Below are positions 15,830-24,505 of a DNA stretch of 52,859 nucleotides, piece by piece. The notes under the pieces were generated by a model. It made no database searches, was not told the origin of the DNA, and was given only the letters and a program-made list of their open reading frames with translations. Source of the stretch: Clostridia bacterium (lineage in GTDB: Bacteria > Bacillota > Clostridia > Oscillospirales > Acutalibacteraceae); contig JAFSYP010000004.1 of NCBI GenBank assembly GCA_017449935.1, forward strand, positions 1 through 52,859. Direction: 5' to 3'. Position 1 is the stretch's first letter. Every line of letters starts with the position of its first letter. The position numbers and the translations under genes were made by a program.

Positions 15830-16855
15830 ATGAGAAACCATGAAGTTACGACCGTGCAGCCTCTGCTGAAGGAGGACGGCACGCTGCGTGAACCGGGCTG
15901 GTCGCGCAAGATGGTCCAGATCTATGACCGCAGCAAGATCAAAGCGCCGGCTTTTCGCATCAAAGAGTGGGATTACTATCTGATCCTCTCTCAAAAGCAT
16001 GAGTTCGGCGTGGCGCTGACGATCTCCGACGACGGTTACATCGGCCTGCAGAGCGCGTCGCTGCTCGATTTCCGCAACTGCTGGGAACATACCGAAACGG
16101 TGCTGAACGCCTTTCCCCTGGGCAAGCTGAAGCTGCCGTCCGATTCTTCGGCCGGTACGACGCTCTACCGCGACAACCGGCTGGATATGCAGTTTATCGT
16201 GCGGCCCGGCAAGCGCATCCTGATGTGCAACTTCAAAAACTTCTGCGACGGCAAGCCCTTCAGCTGCGACATCACGCTTGAACAGCCGGAGATGGACTCC
16301 ATGGTCATCGCGACGCCGTGGGACAAGAAGGGCGCGTTCTACTACAACCAGAAGATCAACTGTATGCGCGCCAAAGGCAGCGCCACGTTCGACGGCAAGA
16401 CCTACACGTTTGATCCCGAGACCGATTTCGGGACGCTGGACTGGGGACGCGGCGTCTGGACGTATGACAACACATGGTATTGGGGCAGCGGCAACGGCGT
16501 GGTGGACGGCAAGCCCTTCGGGTTCAACATCGGCTACGGCTTCGGCAACACGAAAGCCGCCAGCGAGAACGTCCTGTTCTACGACGGCAAGGCGCATAAG
16601 CTCGACGACGTGACGTTCCACATTCCGCCCAACAGCTATCTCAAGCCCTGGAAGTTTTCTTCCAGCGACGGACGGTTCGAGATGGATTTCGAGCCGGTGC
16701 TTGACCGCGCCGCCAAGATCGACGCCAAGGTCATCATCTCCGACCAGCATCAGGTGTTCGGCCTGCTGAACGGCACGGCCGTGCTGGACGACGGCACGAA
16801 GCTCGAAGTGCGCGATATGCTCATGTTTGCGGAGAAGGTACATAACCGGTATTGA
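15830..16855 (+). CDS. DUF2804 family protein
   Basis: 341 residues. It matches the DUF2804 family: an N-terminal QPLLKEDGTLREPGWSRKM, a DWGRGVWTYDNTWYWGSG core and repeated beta-rich segments, probably a calycin-like or lipocalin-like barrel. There is no signal peptide or membrane segment. ATG 15830 follows GGTGAGAACG, about 50 bases after yhaM; an AT-rich TATAATAATG upstream may be its own -10 box. Function is unknown in the family, so none is assigned. A strong terminator follows. Confidence 0.85.
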   Translation: MRNHEVTTVQPLLKEDGTLREPGWSRKMVQIYDRSKIKAPAFRIKEWDYYLILSQKHEFGVALTISDDGYIGLQSASLLDFRNCWEHTETVLNAFPLGKLKLPSDSSAGTTLYRDNRLDMQFIVRPGKRILMCNFKNFCDGKPFSCDITLEQPEMDSMVIATPWDKKGAFYYNQKINCMRAKGSATFDGKTYTFDPETDFGTLDWGRGVWTYDNTWYWGSGNGVVDGKPFGFNIGYGFGNTKAASENVLFYDGKAHKLDDVTFHIPPNSYLKPWKFSSSDGRFEMDFEPVLDRAAKIDAKVIISDQHQVFGLLNGTAVLDDGTKLEVRDMLMFAEKVHNRY

Positions 16856-16874
16856 TCCGGCCTAAAAAGCATAG

Positions 16875-16907
16875 CCTCCCTCTGTGTGTGAACAGAGGGA
16901 GGTTTTT
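16875..16907 (+). terminator. rho-independent terminator after DUF2804
   Basis: CCTCCCTCTGT pairs perfectly with ACAGAGGGAGG, then five T. It lies between convergent genes. Confidence 0.88.
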
Positions 16908-16916
16908 GTAACCGTC

Positions 16917-18299
16917 TTATTTTTGCACGACGTACGTCGCGTAGGCGAGCATCTGATTTTGCAGGAAGTCGCACGCCGTGAGAACGTAATGGTCCGGATA
17001 GACCGTGACGAGATACCCTTCGGAGCGTTTCATCGTGTCGGACGTCCACACCAGCGTCGCGTTGTTGCTGATGCGCGGGCTGCTGACGCTGGAGATATGT
17101 ACCATTGTGGCGGTCGTGCCGTCGTAATCCGTGATGTTGAGGTCCGGGTTGAGGGACTGCAGGTAGTACGCCCAGTGCGAATGGCCGTTGAAGAACGTCA
17201 CGTTTTTGTACGTCTCCATGAGCGAGCGGAACCGCCGTTCATCCTTGGAGCCGATCGCGTAGAACAGCGGATAAAAGCTCAGGCTGCGCGTCAGGAGATT
17301 GCCCTCGCCCATCAGCGGATTGCCGGACGACGCGTTGAGGAACGTGTGGAAGAACAGGTAGACGCGTTCGTTCTTGTACGTTTCCAGCTGCTTTTCCAGC
17401 CAGTCGAGCTGCGCGTCCGTGACGATGCGCGACGTCGGCAGCACATACTGTCCGCTGATCTGACTGAAGAAAATGAACACGTCGCCATGCGTTTCCTCGC
17501 CGCGGAACACGAAATCCAGTCCGTTTTCGGCGACCTCAAGCACGCCCTCGCGCTTGTTCTCGCCGTACACGCCGGGGTTGATGTAGGTCTGCCAGTTTTC
17601 GAGCGTATACTCGGCATAGCAGTCGTGGTTGCCCTTGCAGGTGAAGACCGGGAAATCATACTGCGACGTAATGCGGTTGAACTTTTCGTAGGCGTCCTTC
17701 TCGCCTTTTTTGGACAGATCGCCGCTCATGGCGACCATGGACACCTCGAAGTCCCGGAAGAAATCGAGCGCCGCCGGGAACGTGATGCACGCGTCGTCGC
17801 CGGTCTTGGACTTGTTGTAGCGGTTGAAGTGGACGTCGCTCAGAGCGCCGAAGCTGTACGTCGACGCGGTCGGCGCGAGCTTGTTCTGCGGCAGATCGCA
17901 GGCCCCCGCGGCCGTGTCGCCGCCGTAGACCAGAACGCTCTGCGCGCCCTGCGGGATCGCCAAAAAGTCGTGCAGCGCCGTTTCGCCTTTGCCGCCTCGG
18001 ACGGCGACGCTCGCAAATTCCGTATACGGCACGTCGCGCTCGCCCGCGTGCGCGGTCAGCTTTTCGCCGTCGGCGTCGCCCCAGAACAGCGTGTATTTTC
18101 CGTCCTGCTCCGCGGTCAGCGTCAGCGTGCCGGCGGCGCTGCCGGGCGTGTCGTCGGCAAACGACAGCGTGACGACGGCGGAATCGGGCTGCACGTCATG
18201 CGGTTCGGCCGGTTCGCCCAAGTCGACGCGGACGCCGAGCAGCAGCAGAAACGACGTGAGAAATGCGGTGATGCGTCGGATAATGGGATAAAAGTCCAT
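16917..18299 (-). CDS. exported calcineurin-like metallophosphoesterase
   Basis: 460 residues. A signal-anchor at about residues 8-22 precedes a beta-rich N-terminal domain (about 35-140) and a metallophosphoesterase domain with its metal ligands: GALSDVHF, MSGDLSKKG, CKGNHDCY and FFNGHSHWAY. It probably hydrolyses a phosphoester outside the membrane; the substrate is not predictable. ATG follows GAGGGGGAAACAAA. It begins 44 bases after the flavin reductase stop on the same strand, so the two may be cotranscribed. Confidence 0.88.
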   Translation of the reverse strand: MDFYPIIRRITAFLTSFLLLLGVRVDLGEPAEPHDVQPDSAVVTLSFADDTPGSAAGTLTLTAEQDGKYTLFWGDADGEKLTAHAGERDVPYTEFASVAVRGGKGETALHDFLAIPQGAQSVLVYGGDTAAGACDLPQNKLAPTASTYSFGALSDVHFNRYNKSKTGDDACITFPAALDFFRDFEVSMVAMSGDLSKKGEKDAYEKFNRITSQYDFPVFTCKGNHDCYAEYTLENWQTYINPGVYGENKREGVLEVAENGLDFVFRGEETHGDVFIFFSQISGQYVLPTSRIVTDAQLDWLEKQLETYKNERVYLFFHTFLNASSGNPLMGEGNLLTRSLSFYPLFYAIGSKDERRFRSLMETYKNVTFFNGHSHWAYYLQSLNPDLNITDYDGTTATMVHISSVSSPRISNNATLVWTSDTMKRSEGYLVTVYPDHYVLTACDFLQNQMLAYATYVVQK

Positions 18300-18343
18300 T
18301 TTGTTTCCCCCTCAAATTAAGCGTATGCGGTCTGTGCTCATGC

Positions 18344-18910
18344 TCACAGCAGCTCTTTGCCGCAGCTCCATGCGGCGCCGACCGCATCGCCCACGGCGTA
18401 ATACAGATGACGGAACGGATCGAAGCAGATCGCGTTCAGCTTGGACGCGTCGATTTGACCGTCCGCGTCCTGGACGTCCTCGTCGGCGACGACGTTCACG
18501 ATCCTGCCGATCACGGCGTGGAAATGCTCCGTTTTAACGACGTCGCACAGCTCGCACTCCATCGCGATCGGGAAGTCTTCGACGATGGGCGCGTTCACGC
18601 GGCTGCTGGGCACGGCCTTCATGCCCGTGCGTTCGAACTTGTCGTCCGTTTTATTGCCGGACGCGATGCCGAAATAGTCCGCTTCCCTCACATGCGCCGT
18701 ATCCGCGAGACTGACGGTGAACGCGCCGCTCTTGCGGATGTTGGCGAACGTCTTGTGCCCCTCGCTGATGCACAGCGCGATCTTGTCCGTGCCGCAGATC
18801 GTGCCCCACGCGGCGTTCATCACGTCGACTTTGCCGTTTTCGTCATAGCTGGCGATCATCAGCACCGGCATCGGGAATACCGCGGTCTGAACGCCCAGAT
18901 CTTTTTTCAT
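18344..18910 (-). CDS. flavin reductase / flavoredoxin-family protein
   Basis: 188 residues of the flavin-reductase-like FMN-binding fold: PMPVLMIASYDENGKVDVMNAAWGT, then SEGHKTFANIRKSGAFTVSLAD, the usual FMN-site segments, and a C-terminal region (FHAVIGRIVNV) typical of flavoredoxins. It probably binds FMN and passes electrons or acts as a flavin reductase in the cytoplasm. ATG 18910 follows GGGAGGGTTGTTTGT, and it has its own promoter. Confidence 0.9.
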   Translation of the reverse strand: MKKDLGVQTAVFPMPVLMIASYDENGKVDVMNAAWGTICGTDKIALCISEGHKTFANIRKSGAFTVSLADTAHVREADYFGIASGNKTDDKFERTGMKAVPSSRVNAPIVEDFPIAMECELCDVVKTEHFHAVIGRIVNVVADEDVQDADGQIDASKLNAICFDPFRHLYYAVGDAVGAAWSCGKELL

Positions 18911-18941
18911 ACAAACAACCCTCCCGTATGATGATACGTTT

Positions 18942-18971
18942 ATTATACAGGAGGGTGGAAGATAAAGTCAA
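18942..18971 (-). promoter_or_regulatory. promoter of the flavin reductase gene
   Basis: Minus strand TTGACT, 18 bases, TATAAT. Confidence 0.7.
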
Positions 18972-19015
18972 GAGTTTTTCACACAAGCGCCCTTTTTCAA
19001 TGCCTTGACTTATTC

Positions 19016-19044
19016 TTGACAACGCAGCTGCTTTTTGGTAAAAT
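19016..19044 (+). promoter_or_regulatory. promoter of the pseudokinase gene
   Basis: TTGACA, 17 bases, TAAAAT, about 58 bases before ATG 19103. Confidence 0.7.
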
Positions 19045-19102
19045 AAGAATAGTTTATTCTGTATTATTATCTCCTATTATCCTTTTACGGAGGGATCGAC
19101 GA

Positions 19103-20872
19103 ATGAATACGGACAATTTGTGCATGGGCTGTATGCGCGAGATCGGTCGGGAAAAGCAGTGCCCGCATTGCGGTTTTCAGGCGAATTCTCTGCAGGTCGC
19201 CCCGTATCTGCCGATCCGCACGGTCGTCGGCGGGCGCTATGTGATCGGCAAGCTGCTCGAATACAACGGCGAGGGCGCAACCTATATCGCGTACGACGTG
19301 TCCGCTTCGCGCGCCGTCTGTGTGCGTGAATTCTATCCCCTCGGCCTTTGCAAGCGCATGATCGACGGCACCGCCGTCATGTCTTTGAACGAAACGCAGG
19401 ATCTGTACGACGACTGCTACCGCAGCTTCCGGGAGCTGTGGGTCCGTCTGGCGCGGATGCATGAGCAGCCCGGTCTGATCCGCGTCACGCACGTGCTGGA
19501 GGATTACAACACCATCTACGCCGTGCACGAGAATCTCGACGGCATCAGCCTGCGCGAATTCCTGCTGGGCAGCCGCACGGGGTACATATCCTGGGACAAG
19601 GCGCGGCAGCTTCTGATGCCGGTGCTCGACACGCTCGGCGCGCTGCATTCCGGCGGGATCATCCACCGCGGTCTTTCGCCGCATACGCTGATCCTCGGCC
19701 GCGACGGGCGCATCCGGATCTCCGGGTTCTGTATCCCGCAGGTGCGCACGGCGCGCAGCGGTCTGCAGGAGCAGCTTTTCCCCGGCTATGCCGCCATCGA
19801 GCAGTACGGCTACAAGGGCCAGCAGGGGCCCTGGACGGATATTTATGCGTTCGGCGCCGTGCTGTATCGCGCGCTGATCGGCACCGATCCGATCGAAGCG
19901 ACGACGCGCGTCACGAACGACCGGCTGATGGTGCCCGGCAAATTTGCCGAGCAGCTCCCTGCCTACGTCATCAACGGTCTTGTCAACTCCCTGCAGATCA
20001 TGCCGGAGGACCGTACCCGCACCGTGCAGCAGCTGCACGCGGAGATCACCGCGTCGCCTTCCGCCGCGATCGCGGAGGAGAATTACGTCGAATCCATGCG
20101 CAGCGCGCAGCGGCCGGAGCCTGTCCGGCACGCCGAAACAAACGCCTCGTCCTCTTCCCGCAAGCGCGGCAGGAGCGGACTGAGCACCATGGCGCTGACG
20201 GCGCTGATCTGCGTCGTGGTGGGATTCATCGGATTCGTTCTGGTCAGCATGTATGTGCTGCCCGAAAAATACAACGTCTTCCACGACCTTATGACCAAGG
20301 AGCCTGTGACGGAGGTCGAGACGGCCGCCGCCGGCCAGTACAAGGTGCCGGATTTCCGCACCAAGAGCTACACCGAAGTCATCTCGAGAGATTACAACAA
20401 GACGCGCTTCAAGTTTTCCAAGATCGACGTGTACAGCGACGAAGTGGAAATGGGCTACGTCATCGATCAGAGCATCGAGCCGGGCGCGACGGTCTATGCC
20501 GGCACGGAGATCCGTCTGACCGTCAGCCGCGGCGTGGAAAAGATCACGCTGCCGAACGCGTTGGGCATGAACTACGCCGACGCGTATGAAAAGCTGACCG
20601 CGCTGGGCTTCGCCGTGTCCAAGACCGAGCGCTCCAACGACGGATCGCATCCCGGCGGCACGGTGATCCAGATGAGTCATGAGCCGGAAAAGCAGTACGA
20701 AAAAGGCACGCACATCACGCTGCAGGTCTATGCCGAGCCGGTCACCGAACCGCCGACGACGACCACCACGCTCCCGCCGACCACGACGACCGCTCCGCAG
20801 ACCGAGCCGGAGCCGGAGGAAACAGAAGAACCCTATGAGCCCGACGAGCCGGAAACCTACGCGGAAGACTGA
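19103..20872 (+). CDS. zinc-ribbon Ser/Thr pseudokinase with TM and PASTA domains
   Basis: 589 residues: a zinc ribbon (Cys7, Cys10, Cys20, Cys23), a protein-kinase-like domain (about 40-315), a membrane helix (362-384), two PASTA-like domains (about 413-545) and a Thr/Pro/Glu-rich tail. The layout mimics PrkC/PknB, but the catalytic residues are gone: the VAVK lysine region reads VCVREFYP (72-79), the HRDLKPxN loop reads HRGLSPHT (188-195), and DFG reads ISGF (206-209). The structural GPWTDIYAFG helix is kept. It is probably a pseudokinase that senses muropeptides or wall precursors. ATG follows GGAGGGATCGACGA. Confidence 0.87.
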   Translation: MNTDNLCMGCMREIGREKQCPHCGFQANSLQVAPYLPIRTVVGGRYVIGKLLEYNGEGATYIAYDVSASRAVCVREFYPLGLCKRMIDGTAVMSLNETQDLYDDCYRSFRELWVRLARMHEQPGLIRVTHVLEDYNTIYAVHENLDGISLREFLLGSRTGYISWDKARQLLMPVLDTLGALHSGGIIHRGLSPHTLILGRDGRIRISGFCIPQVRTARSGLQEQLFPGYAAIEQYGYKGQQGPWTDIYAFGAVLYRALIGTDPIEATTRVTNDRLMVPGKFAEQLPAYVINGLVNSLQIMPEDRTRTVQQLHAEITASPSAAIAEENYVESMRSAQRPEPVRHAETNASSSSRKRGRSGLSTMALTALICVVVGFIGFVLVSMYVLPEKYNVFHDLMTKEPVTEVETAAAGQYKVPDFRTKSYTEVISRDYNKTRFKFSKIDVYSDEVEMGYVIDQSIEPGATVYAGTEIRLTVSRGVEKITLPNALGMNYADAYEKLTALGFAVSKTERSNDGSHPGGTVIQMSHEPEKQYEKGTHITLQVYAEPVTEPPTTTTTLPPTTTTAPQTEPEPEETEEPYEPDEPETYAED

Positions 20873-20912
20873 TCCGGCGGCAGGCGCATGGGCCGAAACA
20901 TAATAGAAATGC

Positions 20913-20960
20913 AAGGCTTTTCCTGGGCAGAATACTCTCCGGAGAAAAGCCTTCTTGTTT
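20913..20960 (+). terminator. terminator after the pseudokinase gene
   Basis: AAGGCTTTTC pairs with GAAAAGCCTT across a 21-base loop region, then a T-rich CTTGTTT. Confidence 0.65.
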
Positions 20961-20981
20961 ATGCGGATGAGAGGTATTTAT

Positions 20982-22076
20982 ATGATCTTACAAACACTTG
21001 CCCGTTTTTCCAACCTGTACGGCGGCAACCCCGAGCTGGTGCTTGCCGGCGGCGGAAACACCTCCGCCAAGGACGGCAACACGCTCTATATCAAGGGCTC
21101 CGGCACCAGATTGGCGACGGTCGCGCCGGAGGATTTCGTGGCGATGGACCGCGGACGGCTCGCCGCCATGCTCGACAAGACGTACCCGCAGGAGGATGCC
21201 CCGCGTGAAGCGGCGGCGCTCGCCGATCTGATGGCCGCGAAGCTCCCCGGCCAGGAAGCCAAGCGTCCGAGCGTCGAAACGCTGCTGCACGCGCTGTTCC
21301 CGATGCGCTACGTGCTGCATCTGCATCCCGCGCTCGTCAACGGACTGACATGTGCCGCGGACGGCAAAGCGTGGGCGGAGAAGTTGTTCCCGCAGGCCGT
21401 GTGGATCGAGGCGTGCAAGCCGGGCTATATCCTCGCCATGCTCTGTCGGGAACGCATGGCGCAGTACAAATCGCGTACCGGCCGCGACGCGCAGATCCTG
21501 CTTTTACAGAACCACGGCGTCTTTTTCGCCGCGGACGACGTACAGACGCTCGATACGCTGCTCTGCGACCTGCTCGGCACGCTGCGCGCGCACTGTGCGC
21601 AGACGCCGGACTTTTCCGCCAGTGCCGACGAGGACGCCGCGCTCGGCAGCCGTCTGGCGGCGCTGTACGCGCCGGGCGCCGTTTACCGGTTCTGCGGCGC
21701 CGCGGAAGCCGTTCGCTTTTCCGAAAGCCTTACGTCGATGCAGCCGCTTCTGGAACCGTTCACGCCCGATCACATCGTCTACTGCAAGGCGCATCCGCTG
21801 TATCTTCCGCGCGGGTGCGACGTGCAGGCGGCCTTTGCGGATTACCGTGCGCTGCACGGTTATGCACCGAAGATCTGCTACGTGCAGGGCGGCGGGTTCT
21901 ACGCGCTGTCCGAGACGGCGAAGCAGGCCGATACGGCGATGCTGCTCGCGCTCGACGCGGTAAAGATCGCCGTTTACAGCCGCGCCTTCGGCGGCGCGCT
22001 GCCGCAGAGCAAGGCGCTGACGGAGTTCATCGTCAACTGGGAAGTCGAGGCCTATCGCGCCAAGCTGGCGCAGTAA
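20982..22076 (+). CDS. class II aldolase/adducin-family protein
   Basis: 364 residues. The metal-dependent class II aldolase fold shows GGGNTSAKDGNTLYIKGSG (nucleotide/phosphate-like loop) and HLHPALVNG with metal-binding His residues. A later LQNHGVFFAAD supplies the third His region. The length beyond residue 220 fits the long rhamnulose-aldolase/dehydrogenase-like subgroup seen in Clostridia, with a C-terminal half of unclear role. ATG 20982 follows GAGAGGTATTTAT. It is followed after 12 bases by a PHP-domain gene, probably in one operon for phosphosugar metabolism. Exact substrate unknown. Confidence 0.82.
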   Translation: MILQTLARFSNLYGGNPELVLAGGGNTSAKDGNTLYIKGSGTRLATVAPEDFVAMDRGRLAAMLDKTYPQEDAPREAAALADLMAAKLPGQEAKRPSVETLLHALFPMRYVLHLHPALVNGLTCAADGKAWAEKLFPQAVWIEACKPGYILAMLCRERMAQYKSRTGRDAQILLLQNHGVFFAADDVQTLDTLLCDLLGTLRAHCAQTPDFSASADEDAALGSRLAALYAPGAVYRFCGAAEAVRFSESLTSMQPLLEPFTPDHIVYCKAHPLYLPRGCDVQAAFADYRALHGYAPKICYVQGGGFYALSETAKQADTAMLLALDAVKIAVYSRAFGGALPQSKALTEFIVNWEVEAYRAKLAQ

Positions 22077-22088
22077 CGGAGGGACGGC

Positions 22089-23252
22089 ATGAACACCCTG
22101 CAATACCTGAACGCGCCCACGGCGTCGGAGCGTCTGCGGAATCTGCAAACGCTGGTGGACGCCGAGACCGAAAAGCCGCGGTTTTCGGACGTGTTCGTCA
22201 ATAACCATATCCACACGACGTATTCCTTCTCGCCCTATTCGCCTACCGCCGCGGTCTATTTCGCGCGCGCGGCGTCTCTGCCGGCGGCGGGGATCGTGGA
22301 TCACGATTCGATCGCCGGCGCGCGGGAGTTCATCCGCGCCGGAGAGATCGCGGGCGTGGCGACGACCGTCGGCGTCGAGTGCCGCGTGCACATGACCGGT
22401 ACGCCGCTGGAGGACCGATTCATCAACAACACCGACCAGCCCGGCATCGCCTACATGGTCTTGCACGGCGTCCCGCACGGACAGATCGACCGCGTGCAGG
22501 CGTTCTTTGCGCCGCTGCGTGAAAAGCGCAACGCGCGCAACCGCGAGATGGTGTGCAACATCAACGCGCTGCTGTCCGACGCGGGCATCGTGCTGGACTT
22601 TGACCGCGACGTTCTGCCGCTTTCGCAGTACGCGAACGGCGGCAGCGTGACCGAACGGCATTTGATCTTCGCCCTGTGTCGGGCGATCACGGCGCTTTGC
22701 GGCCGGGAGAAGACGGCGCGGTTCGTCGAGAACGTACTGTCCGTGCCGCTGTCAGAAAAGCAGCGCGCATACCTCACGGACGCGGACAATCCTTATTTCG
22801 ACTACGATCTGCTGGGCGTGCTGAAAAGCGCGTTCGTCAGCCGCATCTACGTGCCCGCCGCCGCGGAATGTCCACACGCGACGGAGCTGGCCGCGCTCGC
22901 CGCGGAAACGGGCGCGCTGCTGTGCTACGCCTATCTCGGCGACGTGACGGTCAGCGCGACCGGCGACAAGCGCAGCGGCAAGTTTGAGGACGACTATCTG
23001 GACGAGCTGTTCGAGGTGCTGCGCCGATTCAACGTGGACGCGGTGACGTATATGCCCTCGCGCAATACGCTCGCGCAGCTGCGGCGCGTGCAGCAGATGT
23101 GCGCGGACGGCGGTTTTTTGCAGATCTCCGGCGAGGACGTCAATTCCCCGCGCCAGAAATTTGTCTGTGCACAGCTTGAAATGCCGGAGTTCCGGCATCT
23201 GACGGACGCGACGTGGGCGCTGATCGAGCGCGAACGCGCGCTTTCCGAATGA
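22089..23252 (+). CDS. PHP-domain metal-dependent phosphoesterase-like protein
   Basis: 387 residues with PHP features: NNHIHTTYSFSPYSP (first metal His pair), GIVDHDSIAGAREFIRAGEIAGV, and VECRVH, the usual order of metal ligands. The remainder is a helical region with a further conserved site near DAVTYMPSRNTLAQ. PHP proteins hydrolyse phosphoester bonds in histidinol phosphate, nucleotides or sugar phosphates; which applies here is unclear. ATG follows ACGGAGGGACGGC right after the aldolase stop, so the two are cotranscribed. Confidence 0.85.
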   Translation: MNTLQYLNAPTASERLRNLQTLVDAETEKPRFSDVFVNNHIHTTYSFSPYSPTAAVYFARAASLPAAGIVDHDSIAGAREFIRAGEIAGVATTVGVECRVHMTGTPLEDRFINNTDQPGIAYMVLHGVPHGQIDRVQAFFAPLREKRNARNREMVCNINALLSDAGIVLDFDRDVLPLSQYANGGSVTERHLIFALCRAITALCGREKTARFVENVLSVPLSEKQRAYLTDADNPYFDYDLLGVLKSAFVSRIYVPAAAECPHATELAALAAETGALLCYAYLGDVTVSATGDKRSGKFEDDYLDELFEVLRRFNVDAVTYMPSRNTLAQLRRVQQMCADGGFLQISGEDVNSPRQKFVCAQLEMPEFRHLTDATWALIERERALSE

Positions 23253-23271
23253 TCTCAAGGAGGCTTTTATC

Positions 23272-24036
23272 ATGAAAAAGACGATCGCCGTTCTGCTGGC
23301 TTTCTGTACGGTGTTCTCCATGCTGTCGCTCGCGGCGCACGCGGCGGAGAAGGTCTACGCGCTGACGATGGGCGTGCACCGATACGCCGCCAACAGCACC
23401 GTCGCCGACGGCAGCGATATTGCCGAGGTGACCTACACGCGCCACGCGACCGGAGAAACAGGCAGCGCCGACCGGATTTACGACGTCCGCGCGGGCGAGA
23501 CGTTCACGCTCGAAACGGCCGTCAAAGCGGAGATGGCCGATTACTTTATGTTCATCGCCTGGCTGGACGTGAACGGCGAGATCATCGGCAGAGAGCCGAC
23601 GCTCGAGCTGACGATGGACAGCTCCAAGGCCGCGTTCGCCACATACGCGGAGATCGCCGACCGGCACGTGCTGACCTATACGGTCGTCGGCGAAGGAACG
23701 GTCAGCGTTTCTTCGGATCTGAAGCTCAAAGACGGCGACGGCTGTGTGAGCGTGCTGCACGGCGCGCGCGCTTCCGTTAAATTCACGCCCGCCAAAGGGT
23801 ACAGCGCAAGCTATATCAAGGTCGACGGCGACCGGGTGAGCTTTTTGCAAAACGCGACGGCGGCGCTCGGCGACGCGATCCGGTCCGGAAAGATCAAGTC
23901 GGTCTTCAACGCGCTGCTGAACATCGTCAAGTATTATATCGGCAAGGAAGCCGTCTATACGATTGCGTCGGTCAAGTCTGATATGACGTTTGAAGTCGGT
24001 TTCACGAAGCCGTATTTTCAAAAAGAAAAACGATGA
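23272..24036 (+). CDS. exported protein with B-repeat-like domain
   Basis: 254 residues. The signal peptide MKKTIAVLLAFCTVFSMLS ends near AHAA. The middle (IAWLDVNGEIIGREPTLELTMD) resembles the InlB B-repeat/Listeria-Bacteroides repeat pattern of small exported adhesion or scaffold modules. The C-terminal part ends FTKPYFQKEKR without an anchor. It begins 19 bases after the PHP gene with an AAGGAGG ribosome site and may be its last operon partner. Function unknown. Confidence 0.75.
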   Translation: MKKTIAVLLAFCTVFSMLSLAAHAAEKVYALTMGVHRYAANSTVADGSDIAEVTYTRHATGETGSADRIYDVRAGETFTLETAVKAEMADYFMFIAWLDVNGEIIGREPTLELTMDSSKAAFATYAEIADRHVLTYTVVGEGTVSVSSDLKLKDGDGCVSVLHGARASVKFTPAKGYSASYIKVDGDRVSFLQNATAALGDAIRSGKIKSVFNALLNIVKYYIGKEAVYTIASVKSDMTFEVGFTKPYFQKEKR

Positions 24037-24112
24037 TTTCCGGTTTCTTCCTGCATACTTCGCCGGCGACTGTACATACTAAAGGCGAAAAGCAGAGAAG
24101 GAGTTGAAAGAA

Positions 24113-24337
24113 ATGCTTGACAGAATCTCGCTGATCCTGGTCGTGATCGGCGCATTGAATTGGGGCAGCATCGGCTTGTTCCGATTTGACGTCGTGGCGT
24201 GGATCTTCGGCGGTCAGGGCGCAGTCATCAGCCGGATCATTTACACATTGGTCGCGCTTGCCGGCGTATGGTGTCTGTCCCTGCTGTTTCGGGAAAACGC
24301 TGTGCTCTCCGAATCCGGCGACGACGGCCCCCATTAA
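24113..24337 (+). CDS. DUF378-family small membrane protein
   Basis: 74 residues, with two membrane helices (about 4-22 and 40-58) and the family signature LILVVIGALNWGSIGLFRFDVVAW. DUF378 proteins are small and unstudied. I chose ATG 24113, eight bases after GGAG, over an in-frame TTG inside that ribosome site. A strong terminator follows immediately. Confidence 0.88.
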   Translation: MLDRISLILVVIGALNWGSIGLFRFDVVAWIFGGQGAVISRIIYTLVALAGVWCLSLLFRENAVLSESGDDGPH

Positions 24338-24353
24338 AAAGGTAAAAAGAAAA

Positions 24354-24398
24354 CAGAGATGTGTACAATGAACGGCGTACGCATCTCTGCTTTTTTTA
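24354..24398 (+). terminator. rho-independent terminator
   Basis: CAGAGATGTGTAC pairs with GTACGCATCTCTG (one mismatch), followed by C and seven T. Confidence 0.88.
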
Positions 24399-24419
24399 TT
24401 ATGTTCAACGACTTGAAGG

Positions 24420-24449
24420 TTGATTCGGGAGGGCGGATTATGATATAAT
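24420..24449 (+). promoter_or_regulatory. promoter of the alpha/beta hydrolase gene
   Basis: TTGATT, 18 bases, TATAAT, about 57 bases before the ATG at 24506. Confidence 0.65.
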
Positions 24450-24505
24450 GCTGTCGGCAAATGTGAGGACAGTCGTGTGAACTTGTTACAGCTGGGGAGA
24501 CGGAA

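Noticed and set aside
19103-20872. Active Ser/Thr kinase
   Set aside because: Catalytic Lys, Asp and DFG positions are all replaced.
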